Of a DNA stretch of 64,000 bases, positions 38,939 through 51,424 are shown one piece after another. The stretch comes from Rotaria sp. Silwood1. Its lineage: Eukaryota > Rotifera > Eurotatoria > Philodinida > Philodinidae. The stretch covers positions 2,797,848 to 2,861,847 of the forward strand of contig CAJNOP010000014.1 of assembly GCA_905250075.1 (NCBI GenBank). Direction: 5' to 3'. The notes beneath the pieces are model-generated. The model was not told the DNA's origin. It saw nothing but the letters and a program-made list of their open reading frames with translations, and made no database searches. The position numbers and the translations under genes are program-made. Each line of letters opens with the position of its first letter. Within the stretch, counting starts at the first letter, position 1.

Positions 38939-41801
38939 TAAATAATTCATTGGTGTCTTGTTTATAATATGAGTTATGATAAAAAAATTTGCTAATATAC
39001 ATTTTTTTCTCTTGATATAATGCGTAATATTTTGGAATTTCATAGTAGTTTATTTTCATCGCTCAGGATGTTCTTTCTACTAAGTTCAATAATAGTCATT
39101 GATCATCGCAGACTTTAATACCCTACGCTAATCTCTATTTATTGACTGTTTCTGGTTCTCGAAGACGGTAAAAATAAATGGCATGAAGTTATAATCTAAA
39201 ATAAGGAGGCATGTGTTCGAGAAAAAGAATTCAAGAATGTCTTTTTACAAAAATCATGCATTTCCAAAGAAAAGCATTGAACTCAATTATGACCCTCGTC
39301 TATCTTCATTCGGTCGAGTTGAATTTTTTTTCAGATATACCATAAATTGTACCTAAGGAGTGACTTTCAAATTTCTCAAAAAACCTCGGCTTTTTTTCGT
39401 GAGAGAAATACATAACGGCTTGAATCCAAAACCAGGGTGTTGAGATTGATGGCTTAATAGCGGGTGATAGAAAATTTTTTGGACAAAATATTTGTTCACT
39501 TTTGACCAGCTAGAAAGTATTACGGACGAGTCAAAAGCTATGAGTTAGAACCAGAATTTTGTGCTCTTTTCGAATATGGACTCAGAAATTTTGTCTCGGA
39601 TTTTGTTCAAGAACAGTGAAATAATCTTTGACAAGTCCCAAAAAATTAGTTGGGACGGAGCTTGTCGGGCGAAGTATACGGTAAAGATGTTTGTTCAATT
39701 TGGTCTGCTTGAAAGCATTTCGGACGAGCCAAAAATTATAGGTGATGACTAAAATTTTGTGCCCTCTTTGAATACGGGCTTAGAAATGTTGTATCTATTT
39801 TTTGGTCAAGAGCAGTGAGGATCTTTTTGAAACGCCTGAAAATTTATTACTCTTTTTTTAATGATGAAGCAACACGGTTTTGTTCACCTCATAAGTTTCT
39901 TTTCGAACATGCTAAAAATTGTTTGAGTCGATCGTTTTGTAGAGCAAACACTTCTCTACAAAGTGTGATATTGCACTAAGCTGCAGCTTTTATCCAACTG
40001 TAGTCACAATCATTTTATCAAGACCTCATTTCCACGTGAAACAGTTTTGGTCAAAAAGTCGGTTTTCCCAAAAATAAATATTTAGGAAAAAGACAAATTG
40101 AGGTGCTTTGTCGAAAGACAAAAAATCTCAAATAGTGCATTTTGTAGAGCAGCTTCTGATCTACAAGCTGATGTATAAATAAAGATCCCAACTATTCGTT
40201 TCGAATTGTAATAGTGAAAATACAAAAGTGTGCAAAAAAATTCTCCGTCCCAACTAATTTTTTGGGACTTGTCAAAGATTATTTCACTATTCTCGAACAA
40301 TAACTGGGACAACATTTCTGAATCCATATTCGAAAAGAGCACAAAATTCTGGTTCTAACTCATAGCTTTTGACTCGTCCGTAATACTTTCTAGCTGGTCA
40401 AAAGTGAACAAATATTTTGTCCAAAAACTTTTCTATCACCCGTTAAATCTCGATAGGAAGATCAAAAACGAAAACGACTGATTTTGATTCTGAAAAATAC
40501 TTTCAAGTATTTGTGGTCAAAATTTCAACTCGATTAGACAAAGTTAGAGAAGTCCTAAGCAGGTTCGATGCAGTCCCGTGGACAACCCATACCTTTTTCT
40601 CGAAAAAACCTTTCGAAAATTTATTTCGTCGAACATATCTCTCCTTATCTTAGATGTTCTATTTGTAGTAACAAATTTTATGTAGATCAGTTGTACTTTC
40701 TTGAGTGTACAATATGCATGTGGTATATCCAGTTTGAAACTAAGACTCTCACTTGAGAACTTTTCCTCGTAAGACGCAAATGTATTTTTGTCGTATTTGA
40801 AAGTCACTCTCAAGTTCTCTTAGACATTTGTAATTAACTTAGCTTTTGCCGGCCTCCATCGAGTCAATATGAAAGTTGAACCGTACATCGGTTCGGTTCC
40901 AATGCTGCCTTGGGAACCTACTAACATCCATTATTACACACGCATTCTCTGTCTGCAGAACAGCAATCTGAAACGGTTCATTTGATGTCGAACAACAAGA
41001 TAAGAAAGGTGATCATTGGTAGTGTGAAAAAGAACACGTAAGGACATTCAATTTCTTACCAAACTCTGTCCTTACATCGAATATCTTGAAATCGAACTCG
41101 AAGAAAACCCAGTCGAAAATATCGCGCAAATTATGTTGTCAACGAGAAGAAACTGCACAATGACTATATCAGCGAGTTCGTAAGCGAGTTTTTGCATTTA
41201 TGATGACAATTATTTCATGGATACTTTTATTTGAACTGTACATTGAATATTGTTTACATGCTCTATTCAATCGTAACAGTAGTTATCTTCTTGAACATCA
41301 AACAAATCTGAAATTTGTTAAAACTTATGTGTCATCTTAGAAGAATGAATGGGTTAAATAATCTTGATTCAAACAAAAACGACGTTGCAATCTATATTTT
41401 AGAGTACCCATATCATCATCGCTTAGATTTGTATATAATCAATCAGTCAACAACGAAAGGCAGATGTTTTTACTTTCACACATATGATGACCATGTGTTT
41501 TGCCCAACCTAAGTTGCCACAAGCTCACGTTCCGCATTTCAACTCTGATTCAGTACAGTACATCACGCAACTCTCAGATAGAAAAATGGCAAAGAAGTGT
41601 TAAAGTGCTTATTAGTGTTTCGTAGCTACTTTTCATTGTCTCATCATCTGATATTTAGCCAAAAGATTAAAGGGGACTCTGCCACTTATGAAATAAATAC
41701 TATACAAAAGAAAAGCACAGAAACAATGCAAATCGCATTCAAGAAATCAAGTTAAAAAGAATCGACAATTTTTAGTTTATATCAACAAATATAATTACAA
41801 T
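38939..41801. other. Spacer with a 1-kb inverted-repeat element
   Basis: The main content is the fold-back element at 39439-40455. From about 40560 to 41700 the base composition rises toward that of the following TPR gene, but no supported coding region was found. Confidence 0.5.
39439..40455. repeat. Long inverted-repeat (fold-back) element
   Basis: The arms 39439-39660 and 40242-40455 are inverted copies that are nearly identical over about 180 bp, with roughly one mismatch in 15 bases in the divergent part. Shared words include GGACAAAATATTTGTTCACT and TAGTTGGGACGGAG. The 581-bp spacer has a second, more diverged copy of the arm sequence in direct orientation at about 39685-39815. There is no transposase frame. 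Closely matching arms imply recent insertion or arm conversion. A degraded relative lies at about 62958-63475. Confidence 0.85.
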
Positions 41802-43291
41802 TTAGCTGTTGTTCAAATTGGTTCCTTCTTTTGCTGTCACCCGAAATAACCGCACACCCTGTCCGAACAAAGGACTCTCATCGGTATACGACAGATAGAA
41901 AGGTGATTGCTTCAGTGATGCATATTTATCGTCATCACTATTTAGACCATCTACAATCATTGTTAAAGCCGCTTCAATAATTGATACGGAGAGTGTACTA
42001 GTCTTCAGTTGTATGCGTTTGAAGCCTTCAGCAATAAAGGATACTTCCGGCATTCCAATTTTCAAATAATGAAGTGCATTTTCGTTGAGATGCTTTTCTA
42101 AGCTTGTTAGTACAATCTTGAGAATATCTTCGTCCACTTCAGTTTCTGTTTGTTTGTCAGGTTCGCGAGAAAGTTCGGAATCATCATTGTGAATTTTAAA
42201 CCTTGCTCGATGCAAATATTCACTGGAAGTTTCGCCTGGATTTTGCTCTATTTTGGTTACTGTGAATAACGGTTCTTCGTCAAGGACTCGTTTCCTTCAA
42301 GAGAAATGAGGATAGTATATGTTAAATTTTGGCTCATCAAGACTTTTCATTCTGCTGAGTATGAAGATAGAAACAATCCGATACACACAGAAGCAGCTCA
42401 ATCACTGACAGGGGCTCAAAATCAAATGAATTATCTAATTCAAAGTATAATAGAGCATAATCGTGAGATTTTTAATAGAAACCGTTTCAAAAAGTATCGA
42501 CAGAACTCACGCCAGATAGACATTTTTTTTGGAAACTAGCTTCAAAAGAAGAGCTCTAACACGTAATTAATTTATATTCCAAAAAATTAGAACATCCAGA
42601 AGGTCTAAACTTTGGACAGTTGCAGAAAAACAACTACAGGCTAACCAGAAATAGCTGTAAAAGAGTTTCATGTGAGCGTAGAAAAAAATTTCAACGAGAA
42701 CTCTTACTTCATCAATACAAGATCTGCCTGGAGCGTACGAATCTCTTCTTCATCCTGTTCGCTTCTCAGATGTGCTGTTTCAATGGCTTTCGTCACGCAT
42801 TGCGCTGCTTTTCTCCACTCGTTATCAGCCTTGTAGGCAAGAGACAATTGTAAATAAGTTGCACTGAGCATTTCATAATCGGTGGGAGTGTATTTTAGTC
42901 TAATGCTTAAAGTAGTATGAATTACATTGATTGCTTCCTGAATGTTACCAAGCGCCAATAGACATGTTCCCAGAAAAAAGTGCATTTCAGCAAAGATAAA
43001 ATGATCCTTGTGGTTGGTTAAAAGAGTTTGCAAATCTTGTATCGCTTCTATTTCCAATAGGGAAGCAGCCTGGAATTCACCTTCGCGTAGCTGTTGTATA
43101 GCAATTACATGAAGTGCAAAGGCGTTGATAAGTGGGCGTGGTGGTAAGTCAATGATTTCTTGCCGGCAATGTAATGGTATTTGTGAGAGAATTTTTTCGA
43201 GTTGAGCGGTTTCAAGAGGCGCAAGCGATGACCGATTTGTAAGGGAAGAAAATGGAATGATGTCATCTGGAGCACTCTCACAGCAACCCAT
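41802..43291 (-). CDS. TPR protein with putative N-terminal acylation (MGCC), 2 exons
   Basis: Exons 43291-42708 and 42294-41802, joined by a phase-2 intron of 413 bp (GTAAGAG..TTGAAG), give 358 residues. The chosen start gives MGCCESAPDD, a strong candidate for N-myristoylation at Gly2 and palmitoylation at Cys3/4, which would tether the protein to membranes. An upstream in-frame ATG would add 16 residues and hide this signal. Residues about 95-175 form at least two TPR-like helical hairpins (FFLGTCLLALGNIQEAINVI and YLQLSLAYKADNEWRKAAQC), suggesting a protein-binding scaffold. The C-terminal exon has an acidic stretch (TETEVDEDILKIV) and ends RLFRVTAKEGTNLNNS; I do not recognise it. Codon use is clearly less A/T-biased than in the other genes here, a possible sign of different origin. 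The family is unknown beyond TPR. Confidence 0.72.
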
Positions 43292-44029
43292 TTTGAAACA
43301 GTTAGTTATAATTTTATTTCTTTTTCTTTGTCTCAACAATTAATGATGAAGATTCACTTGTTTGTTCTCCTTGTTGGATGAATCCCTTATCTTTACCAAG
43401 TAGATAAGAATATGTGCTGTATACCGAACGCAACTCTTTTCTGATAGGCAAAGCTGTTGATGACTGAGCTTTTCTATTAAGGCAGTCGTTACTCTTGAAT
43501 GAAGAATACAAAAGCTACTCAACACAATATTCGTCTGAATATGCTGAAATGTCTACATTTATCACAAATTCGCTAATACTAGAGACTAATCAGAAGAATT
43601 TTTTTAAAACATAAAGCATCCAGATTTCTTTGTTTTACTTCATTTCTACTTTCGAAGTGAGGGCGTGGGGTTGCAGGTGTCGACCTAGGTCACTGATATC
43701 ATCATCATCAATCATTATATTGCATAACAATATAATTATGTCGGTAATTATAGGCTTTGTGTTTTCATAATTAGAGTCTCTTCAATTTTAAGCAGCTGAA
43801 CTAATGATTATTGTGTTATCAATACATAAAACAATATCCTAGTTTACACTTCGACAAAGAAATTCGTAAATTTCCAATATGAACATTTGTATAATAACAT
43901 TATGTATATTATGTTTCATTGTTATATTAAAATATATTTGTAGTTGAGCGTGTAAAAATAATTCAAAGTAGCTACATTTATCAGGTTATAAAATTAATAT
44001 TTAAGTTAAGCATTTCCTCTTTGAAAAGT

Positions 44030-44500
44030 TAGTCTCGGGTCATGTTCACTCAAATCACATGAAAATCTCAAGGTATGTTGGAGAAGCTATACTACAATTT
44101 TTAGGCCTATATCATGATATCCTTAAGAAATCATCATCAAATAATGGTCAAAAATAGCTCATTTGGTAAGCCGAAATTCTCTGTAGGCCTTCATTTTATC
44201 TACTTAATTTTTTGTGTTTGAAAGAAGATGTTAGAATGCAGAGCATGACAAAGCTCTTTTTTTTTTCAAACTCATACTTGGGAATGGGAAAAAGAGAGAT
44301 GAAAAGTTCAATGTATGGAGAAACTCTCAAAAAAAAGGCACTCTACTTATAAAACTACTTGTATATATAATAGTAACAAAGCTTAATGCAAAAACAGAGT
44401 CTGTAATGTCCAGCATTTTGATATACTCTTTCATACAAAAGAAAAAGAGATTGACTATAACAAAGTTCCTTCAAGAATTCTTAGATACGTGATCGAAAAT
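44030..44500 (+). repeat. Dispersed repeat family, copy 2
   Basis: It shares ordered blocks with 47190-47660, among them GGTCAAAAATAGCTCATTTG, AAATTCTCTGTAGGCC, and a GTAACAAAGCTT block. The reverse complement at about 2930-3200 shares the GAAAGAGTATATCAA block. It has no coding frame. The boundaries are approximate. Confidence 0.7.
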
Positions 44501-47189
44501 AGCACGAATTAAGGAAAAAAAGAAAAATATTGTTCATTGTTTCTGAAAGCAGCATATGTTTCAAACAGAAGATAACGGAAATCATAAAAAACCGTTTTTG
44601 CAATAACAAATGGCAAATAGAAAAAAAGAATCACATGGTGTCAGAAAGATGAGACTTCGGATTATTCTCCCATACATTTATCTCAATTTCGATTTTTCTG
44701 ATCAATATTGAATCGGCAAAGCAATATCAATCCTATATTATTGTCGTAATAGGAAAAAAAGCGACTCAATGAACCGATAAAAATAAATATCAAAAGAATA
44801 AATGTGTTTTTGACAGATCTCGTTAAGTAAACATCTACTTTGCTTTGAGCCATTTTATAACCTCTGAAGATATTTAATTTATAATGAATACTATTTGAAC
44901 TTCTTATGTGTGTTCAAGATTGTCTTCAGCTGCCCAATAATCGCTTCATAGTGAACTATATGCCTTGATATGTATAGTTGGCCGTAGTATTGTAAAGCTT
45001 TCGAAATATATTCAACTCAATAATTAAAATTTTCAATTTTTTCCATTTTTTCAATATTACTGACTTTGTAGATCCGGTATGTCCACAGCGGCACAATGAA
45101 GAACAAATATTCTTTTTACTGATTAATAGCTTATGAAGTTCATTTCAAAATATATTTGTATTGTTTTCAAATCCTATGCTTTTTTTATTCTCTTCAATGA
45201 TTCTACAGATGGTCACTTCAGTGGCCAACGGAGATGACAAAGATTTAAAACCAATTTTCACAATATTATTTCGTAGAGATTAAAAAAAACAGTTATTCAA
45301 TGAAAAATGTGCAGCACGACAGAGGTTCGTTTCATATGCTATTAATCAACATCAGTGACTCATAGAAGATGTTATAAACCATATAGAACAAGATAAATGA
45401 CAAACACATGGACTTTTCTTTTCACTGTTTTTTTTTTCTACCTATAAATACATAAAAGTTGTTTGTTGGTACTTATGAGAAACGAAGAAATCTAGCTCTT
45501 TTTTGCTATAAAATCGTTCATAAGGTAAGTTTATTTTCAAGAACTAAAACTTTTGATTTCACAAATGAGACATATATTATTCGACATTTGTTTTATTTTA
45601 TCGTGAATCTTATTCGCAGTTTTGATAAGTATTTTTTATCCGAACATTATGATTTCATCGATTAATATATTTTCAACAATAATTTCTACAGTAAATACAG
45701 AAAATTGTGTAATAATCGGCGATTTATAAGTTCAGTTAGTTGTGAGCTTATATTGCGATTACTATACAATTTTTTAAAAAATCAATGAATAAGTAAATCT
45801 CATAAATTTTTTATAGAAGGATCTCATTCAAAAAAACTCCCTCATAAATTACGAGACGGACTCTCTGGTTATTTCTTTTTAAGTCTGCTGAAAATATTGT
45901 GAATATTCTAAGCTTTCATATAGAGGACGTCATTTATTGTTGTGTTCTCATGAAGTTCTCATAGATGAGAGAAATGCAATATTCTTTCCTCCTTCTAATG
46001 ACGATAAAAATATAATTGTTCTTTTTTTTCAATTATGCACACCGATAATATTATAGTTGATATTAATTTAAAAAAGAAATAATTTATATTCTAAAGTCAT
46101 GCTCAAGGAAGTTCTTATGATTGCAATTGTTTTTCAAACTCTTAATATAAAGAAATCAGAATATTATTTATTTTGTAAAAAAAAAAATACGTATCGTATT
46201 TTTGTTCTGGATATTGATCACAATGAAAGTAATACAATTTATTTCTTAAAATAAGAAACTTGCTGTCGAAATTTTTCTAAATTAAAGTAATTACTATAAT
46301 AAAATCAGATGGATATTCACTCCACAATTTCTAGCAAATCACGTGCTGAAAGTTCAAAAGTTTAGCAAATTTCAATTTTAAGAAACAAATCTTTCCTACA
46401 GATATTAGAAAAAAGACTAAACTCCAAATCTCATGATTGAATGATCCATTATCAAAGATATGTATTTTTCATTTTCTAGAGCATTAAAAAGGTTATTTTC
46501 CGATTTTATAAACAAAAGTGATGAAAAGAAATCTTATGTACAGTAGATTTCTTTTTGTTACTTTTGTTTTCAGAATCAGAAAATAATCTTTAGAATTCTG
46601 TACAAAGTGGAAACTAAATAACTGTAATAATGGATGACTCTAATCATGATATGTAGATTTTACTCTTTTTCCTAATAATTCCAAGAAAAACTTGTTTCTA
46701 AAAATTAGATTTTCATAGGTAACTCGACGTGCTCTATCCCGTGAGACTAGAAAAGTCGAAAACATAAATTTGTTAGAATTATAAATTTCTGGCACTTCAC
46801 CATACTATGAAAATATCTGAAATAGTTTTGAAGATAAACTCATCAAAGTTTAGTTATCAGAATCTTGCTCTTATTTGATGAGTTATTGTGACATTTACCA
46901 TTCTTTCTTTAATATATAATGAGCATCTTCTATTTTTTATGATTACAGATTACTGTGGGTTGAAATCAATCTGGAAACTTTTCAATATTACCATCAAAGA
47001 AAAACTATCTATATTATTGATAAATCTCATTTTTAATTGGCTTGTATTAGATATAAAATTCATAATGTCTGTTATTGACATATCCTAGTCAATCATATGT
47101 ACAATTCGTTTTTATTTTTACTAATGCATATTTTTCTTGATATTATCTTTTGATCTACCTATTGAATCTCTTGCGTTGTAAAAAATCTA

Positions 47190-47660
47190 TTTTGAGCCAG
47201 GTTCTTTCAAACTACATGACATTTGTAGAATATGTTGGAAAGGCTATGATTTAACTTTCAGCCCTATATCATACTGTCTGCAGGAGATACTCATCAATCT
47301 ATAGTCAAAAATAGCTCATTTGACAACTGAAAATTCTCTGTAGGCCCTAATTTTATATATTAATTTTTTTTACAGTGTCGTAGCATACCAGATTGCAATC
47401 TTTGACAGAGTCTTATATTTATAAAATTTTTAGTTTTTTTGTGAAGAAGAAAAGATGAACAGTACCATATCTTTCAAGTTTAAAAAATATAATTACCTAT
47501 TTATAAAAGTGCATTCTTATATAATAATAAAAAAAGCTTTATTCAGGCAACCCATTCTGTTAGGTACTATAAAATCACATGCTCTTTTAAACAAACAAAA
47601 AAGGAATTGTCTACAATGAAGTCTCTCCGAAAATTATAGAGTGCGTGATCAAAAAAGCAT
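47190..47660 (+). repeat. Dispersed repeat family, copy 3
   Basis: It is the same family as 44030-44500. AGTCAAAAATAGCTCATTTG, AAATTCTCTGTAGGCCCT and a late GTGCGTGATCAAAAAAGCA block are in matching order and orientation. The divergence is considerable, so this is an old copy. Confidence 0.7.
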
Positions 47661-48588
47661 TAAAAAAAACGAAAAATATTTGCTACTTTTTCTGAAACAC
47701 AACATATTTTTCAAGCAGAAAGTGGAAGCAATAATCGATATTTTTTCGAAGAAAATACTGTACTAAATAAAAATTGTCTTTTTTTCTTATGTGAACGATT
47801 CAACACTTCAATTTATCATTATATGCATTTACCTTAATGTCGATATGGTAGGCGAAAATAACCTTTTTTTCTGAGAACACAACGCCTTTAGTCATAATTA
47901 CATTATAATTTAATTAGCTAAATATTCCATAGTCTTGCACGATAAAGTCTTTTAAACTATGAAAACGTTGCTTTCATTAAACCTAAAAATTGTCAATCTT
48001 TTCTTTTTGTCTATCAGGTAGAAGCCATTAAATATATTAAGCGGAAATTATACGTCCTATAAAAAAAAATAATCGAAGTTCAGGTAGCAGCATTAAGATA
48101 CATGATTTTGCATGTTTAAAGCAATTTGACGGTAAATAGTATACTAAATTAGAATTCTCAATATCCACGCTCTATTAAAAAAACAATTTGATTTCATCTT
48201 GGAACTAATTACTTCTCTGTAATAGAAGTTTGTATTATCTAAATATAGAACAGAAAACATCAGACAGTTTTTTTTCAAAAATGTACGTTGAAAATTTTTC
48301 TTTCTTCTTGAATGAACACAAGCTTTTTTTTTTTTTGATGACTGACTATTTTAACAACGGTATATTTTTATCACAGTCGACAATATGTCTCAGTCACAAT
48401 ACTTTACATTGTTCGTTTCCTTTCTTACGAACAAAAACGCGAAGATTGATTTGACTGATGGTATCAAAAATTTAATGGTTTTTTTTTAAAGAAATACGAT
48501 TTATTGTAACAAGAAAAAAAAAGATTGAAAATGAATAATTTGTTTTTCTATTTGATTTTAGATTCAGTGAGATAGCTTATTGTACAAT

Positions 48589-48970
48589 ATGGATCATCAA
48601 AAATTCATGTGTATTATTGTATTATTATTTCTTACAATTAATTTTTCATTAACAATTAGTAAGATAACAAAGAAAAAACAACAAATTTTCTTTTTAAAAA
48701 TTTTATATTGATATTTTATTTTATTTTATTTAAGGTTCTATTGAAAATGATCTACAAAAAGTAAATGTTATATAATAATGATGAATTATTTTTAATGTCA
48801 TTTTATAGATTTTCAACGAAAATGACAATAATCAGGATAAATTTCAATGGCGTCGTCTATCGGAATTAAATCAACCTTCACCAAATACTATGAATAACAA
48901 TAAAAAACGACCACGCCTTCTTAAATATGACTTTTTACTTCATCAATGGGTTTTACGTAAAAAATCCTGA
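48589..48970 (+). CDS. Small secreted peptide precursor, 3 exons
   Basis: Exons 48589-48658, 48735-48760 and 48809-48970 (introns of 76 and 48 bp, phases 1 and 0) give 85 residues. The N-terminus MDHQKFMCIIVLLFLTINFS is a typical signal peptide. The rest is short, hydrophilic and without cysteines beyond the leader. It has basic clusters that could be processing sites (WRR, NNNKKRPR, VLRKKS at the end). It has the general form of a prohormone or neuropeptide precursor, but no known peptide signature or amidation Gly is visible. The middle exon is only 26 bp. Closed phases over three exons plus the leader make a real gene likely. The function is unknown. Confidence 0.68.
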
Positions 48971-50581
48971 GTTTTTTTTTTGTTATTTCTAATACAATTG
49001 AACCAAATATTGTTCATTATGATTTTTAAAACTCTTATTCATATTCTTAATAATTTCATCAAGTTTTTGACGATAATAATAATCAAAATAAGATTGCAAC
49101 TTTACTTGATTTATTTAAAATAAAACAAGAAATAACAAAGATCAGTTCATGTATCATATTATTAGTTTCAAGTCATCTTTAAATGCTTTCATTCAATTAA
49201 AAGTCATGTCGAAAGTTCTATCTGCCAAATAGTTTTCTCAATAAATGTAGCTGTATCTGTATAAAAATATGTTTCAAATATTAAATATATTGATTCTTCA
49301 AATTCACGCATAGGTGCCGTACAATGTTTGCAAAGAAAATCTCAACTAATAGTAGAGTGTTAGTATTTTTAGTTTCATGATACCTTTCTATCGTATGGCA
49401 TGATATAAGTTATATGATAGGGGATATCAATAGAACGTAAGCAGATAATTCGCAATAGTGCCCCAAATTTTTCTCATGGAAGTAAGTCATCCCTCATTGA
49501 ATATTTTATTTAGGATTTTTATCTATATTTATGTAACACAATCAATTATTCTGTATGTACACATTTTAAATGGCGTCATTTTACGGATGATCCTAATGAA
49601 GGAAATTCGTTATGTACAATTCGCCAATTGGACTGATATTTTGCTCATAAGTAAGTTCTGAAGAGGCAAGAAAAAGTCTATAAAAATTTGTCCCTATGCA
49701 CTAATCTTCTCAAGTGATTACAATTTTACTGACGTTCTTTTTTATCTCTGGCAAGATACTTATGGAAAAATTGAATCAAGATATTTCAATCCGAAATTTT
49801 ATACATAGGCAAATCTTGTGAAGAATGTTTTGAAAATATGAAACGAAAATGATGTATTGTTTCTAAGATACAGAATGTTGAAAACATTGGACTTTTCTTA
49901 TGATACATGATTATTTTTGAATATTCAATATCTTTAGAATAGCACAATAAGTTACACTTGGGAACATTTCTTCGTACGTCAATATTCAAGATTGAACTGC
50001 TTTAAAGTATTTCAATGAAATTTAAAGATATAATTGGTACCAATTTTATTTACAGCGAAACCTCTATTAGTGAACATCTCCCTACTCTGAACTTAAATAT
50101 TCTTGTTTATTGTCGTGATGACTATTTTAATTTTGTTCAAATGAACATAAGTGTACTTTTTATTCTATCCATCATCTTGAGTATTTCTGGATAATACATT
50201 AAACTGCTGTTCATTATTTGCGATAATTGTACACATTAGAAAATGTAATAAAATAACAGCAACATCTTTGATAAAATGAAAGATTTTATTTAACTAGTGA
50301 TTCATCATAATGTGATTTAGTTGAACATTGAATATTTTATTTGGTTCTGTATCCAATAGTTAAAAACCAACGTTCGTCAAATTCATATATATCAAGACCA
50401 AAGCAATATTACAGAACTTTGCAAAACAAAGTAAAGTTTTGTATTCATAAACATTCAAACGAAGGAAGATGTAAAGCATAAAGAATAGCTTCTGACTACT
50501 TCAAAATTAATAGGAGCATCTCTTCAGCTGCTCCTTTTTGATTTCAATAATTTTTTTTCGTTTTGTTTATAGATGCTTCAT

Positions 50582-50868
50582 TGTGTTCTAATACAAATCC
50601 TAAAAGAATTTGAATTCCTATTGAGATTTGACTAAATTATGGAATTTTGATATAAAACTTTGCGCATATAGAGACCTCAACTAGACTAGTTACCATCAAG
50701 AAGTTCCAAAGTTTTAAGCAAAATATTTTTGAGATATAAGACGCTAAAGATAACATACGTAGTCTAGCTGAGATCTCTATCTGCACAAAGTTTTATATCG
50801 AAATTCCATAGCTTAGTCAATTTTCAACAGGAATTCAAATTCTTTTACGATTTTTATTCGAACACTAT
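50582..50868. repeat. MITE-like imperfect palindrome (~290 bp)
   Basis: The left arm 50582-50687 (TAAAAGAATTTGAATTCCTA, GATATAAAACTTTG, ATAGAGACCTCAACTAGAC) pairs in order with the right arm 50762-50868 (GTCTAGCTGAGATCTCTAT, CAAAGTTTTATATCG, AGGAATTCAAATTCTTTTA). The loop is about 74 bp. It has no coding frame. Confidence 0.8.
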
Positions 50869-51171
50869 GTAGTATCCATAGGTAAAAGAAAAACACCATC
50901 GAAATCAGAATAAGACAACTGAAGAGGTTCCCCCGTATGTTGATTTGATTAATATCCAAAGAATTTATTATATATTCTATCGCAAAATACTCTACATTTT
51001 AGTTTAATATCATATATCCGAATGCCATTATGGTCAGGACATATAAAGTGTATCCATCTTGAATTCATTCACTAGTTATATTGTTGAGTACCTATGTAAT
51101 TAAAATATGACAAAAAAATTTCATGACTTGCATGAATCTGATATTCAAAACACAAAAAAGATGACATTTCC

Positions 51172-51424
51172 GATGATGAAACAGATATAAAAATTAATAT
51201 ACTTCAATTTCATTAATTAAAATGAACATTTTTATCAATGTTATGCTATAATTTTCAAGACAAAAGTATCTTCATTCCATTCTCTTGATTAGAATGTTAT
51301 TTTAATCAAGAAAATGCATTGAGAATTGGTTTTATAATGAATATCATAGAATAACATTGATGAATATGTTCATTTTAACGAATGAAATTGAAGTACATCA
51401 ATTTTTATGTCTATTTCATCATTC
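51172..51424. repeat. MITE-like imperfect palindrome (~250 bp)
   Basis: The arms 51172-51249 and 51346-51424 are inverted copies. GATGATGAAACAGATATAAA, TACTTCAATTTCATTA and AAAATGAACAT pair with ATGTTCATTTTAACGAATGA, AATTGAAGTA and CTATTTCATCATTC. The loop contains a second small hairpin (TTGATTAGAATGTTATTTTAATCAA). It has no coding frame. Confidence 0.8.

Larger units (their letters stand above)
43292..48588. other. 5.3-kb gene-poor spacer with two repeat copies
   Basis: No gene could be supported. Two direct copies of a dispersed repeat occupy about 44030-44500 and 47190-47660. A TCATCATCATCAATCATTATA patch lies near 43699. The remainder is AT-rich unique sequence. Confidence 0.45.

Noticed and set aside
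39561..39752. Similar 35-residue frames at 39561 (+) and 40342 (-)
   Set aside because: They start at GTG and are simply the two arms of the inverted repeat translated; there is no evidence of coding selection.
42306..42853. Plus-strand frames across the TPR gene
   Set aside because: They are antisense to the supported TPR exons and intron, with no motif.
43314..43525. Minus-strand frames just upstream of the TPR start
   Set aside because: No splice donor gives a consistent join to the TPR exon, and the MGCC start makes an upstream coding exon unlikely.
48230..48454. 74-codon plus-strand frame upstream of the first peptide gene
   Set aside because: It has a non-ATG start, no motif and no frame-consistent join to 48589.
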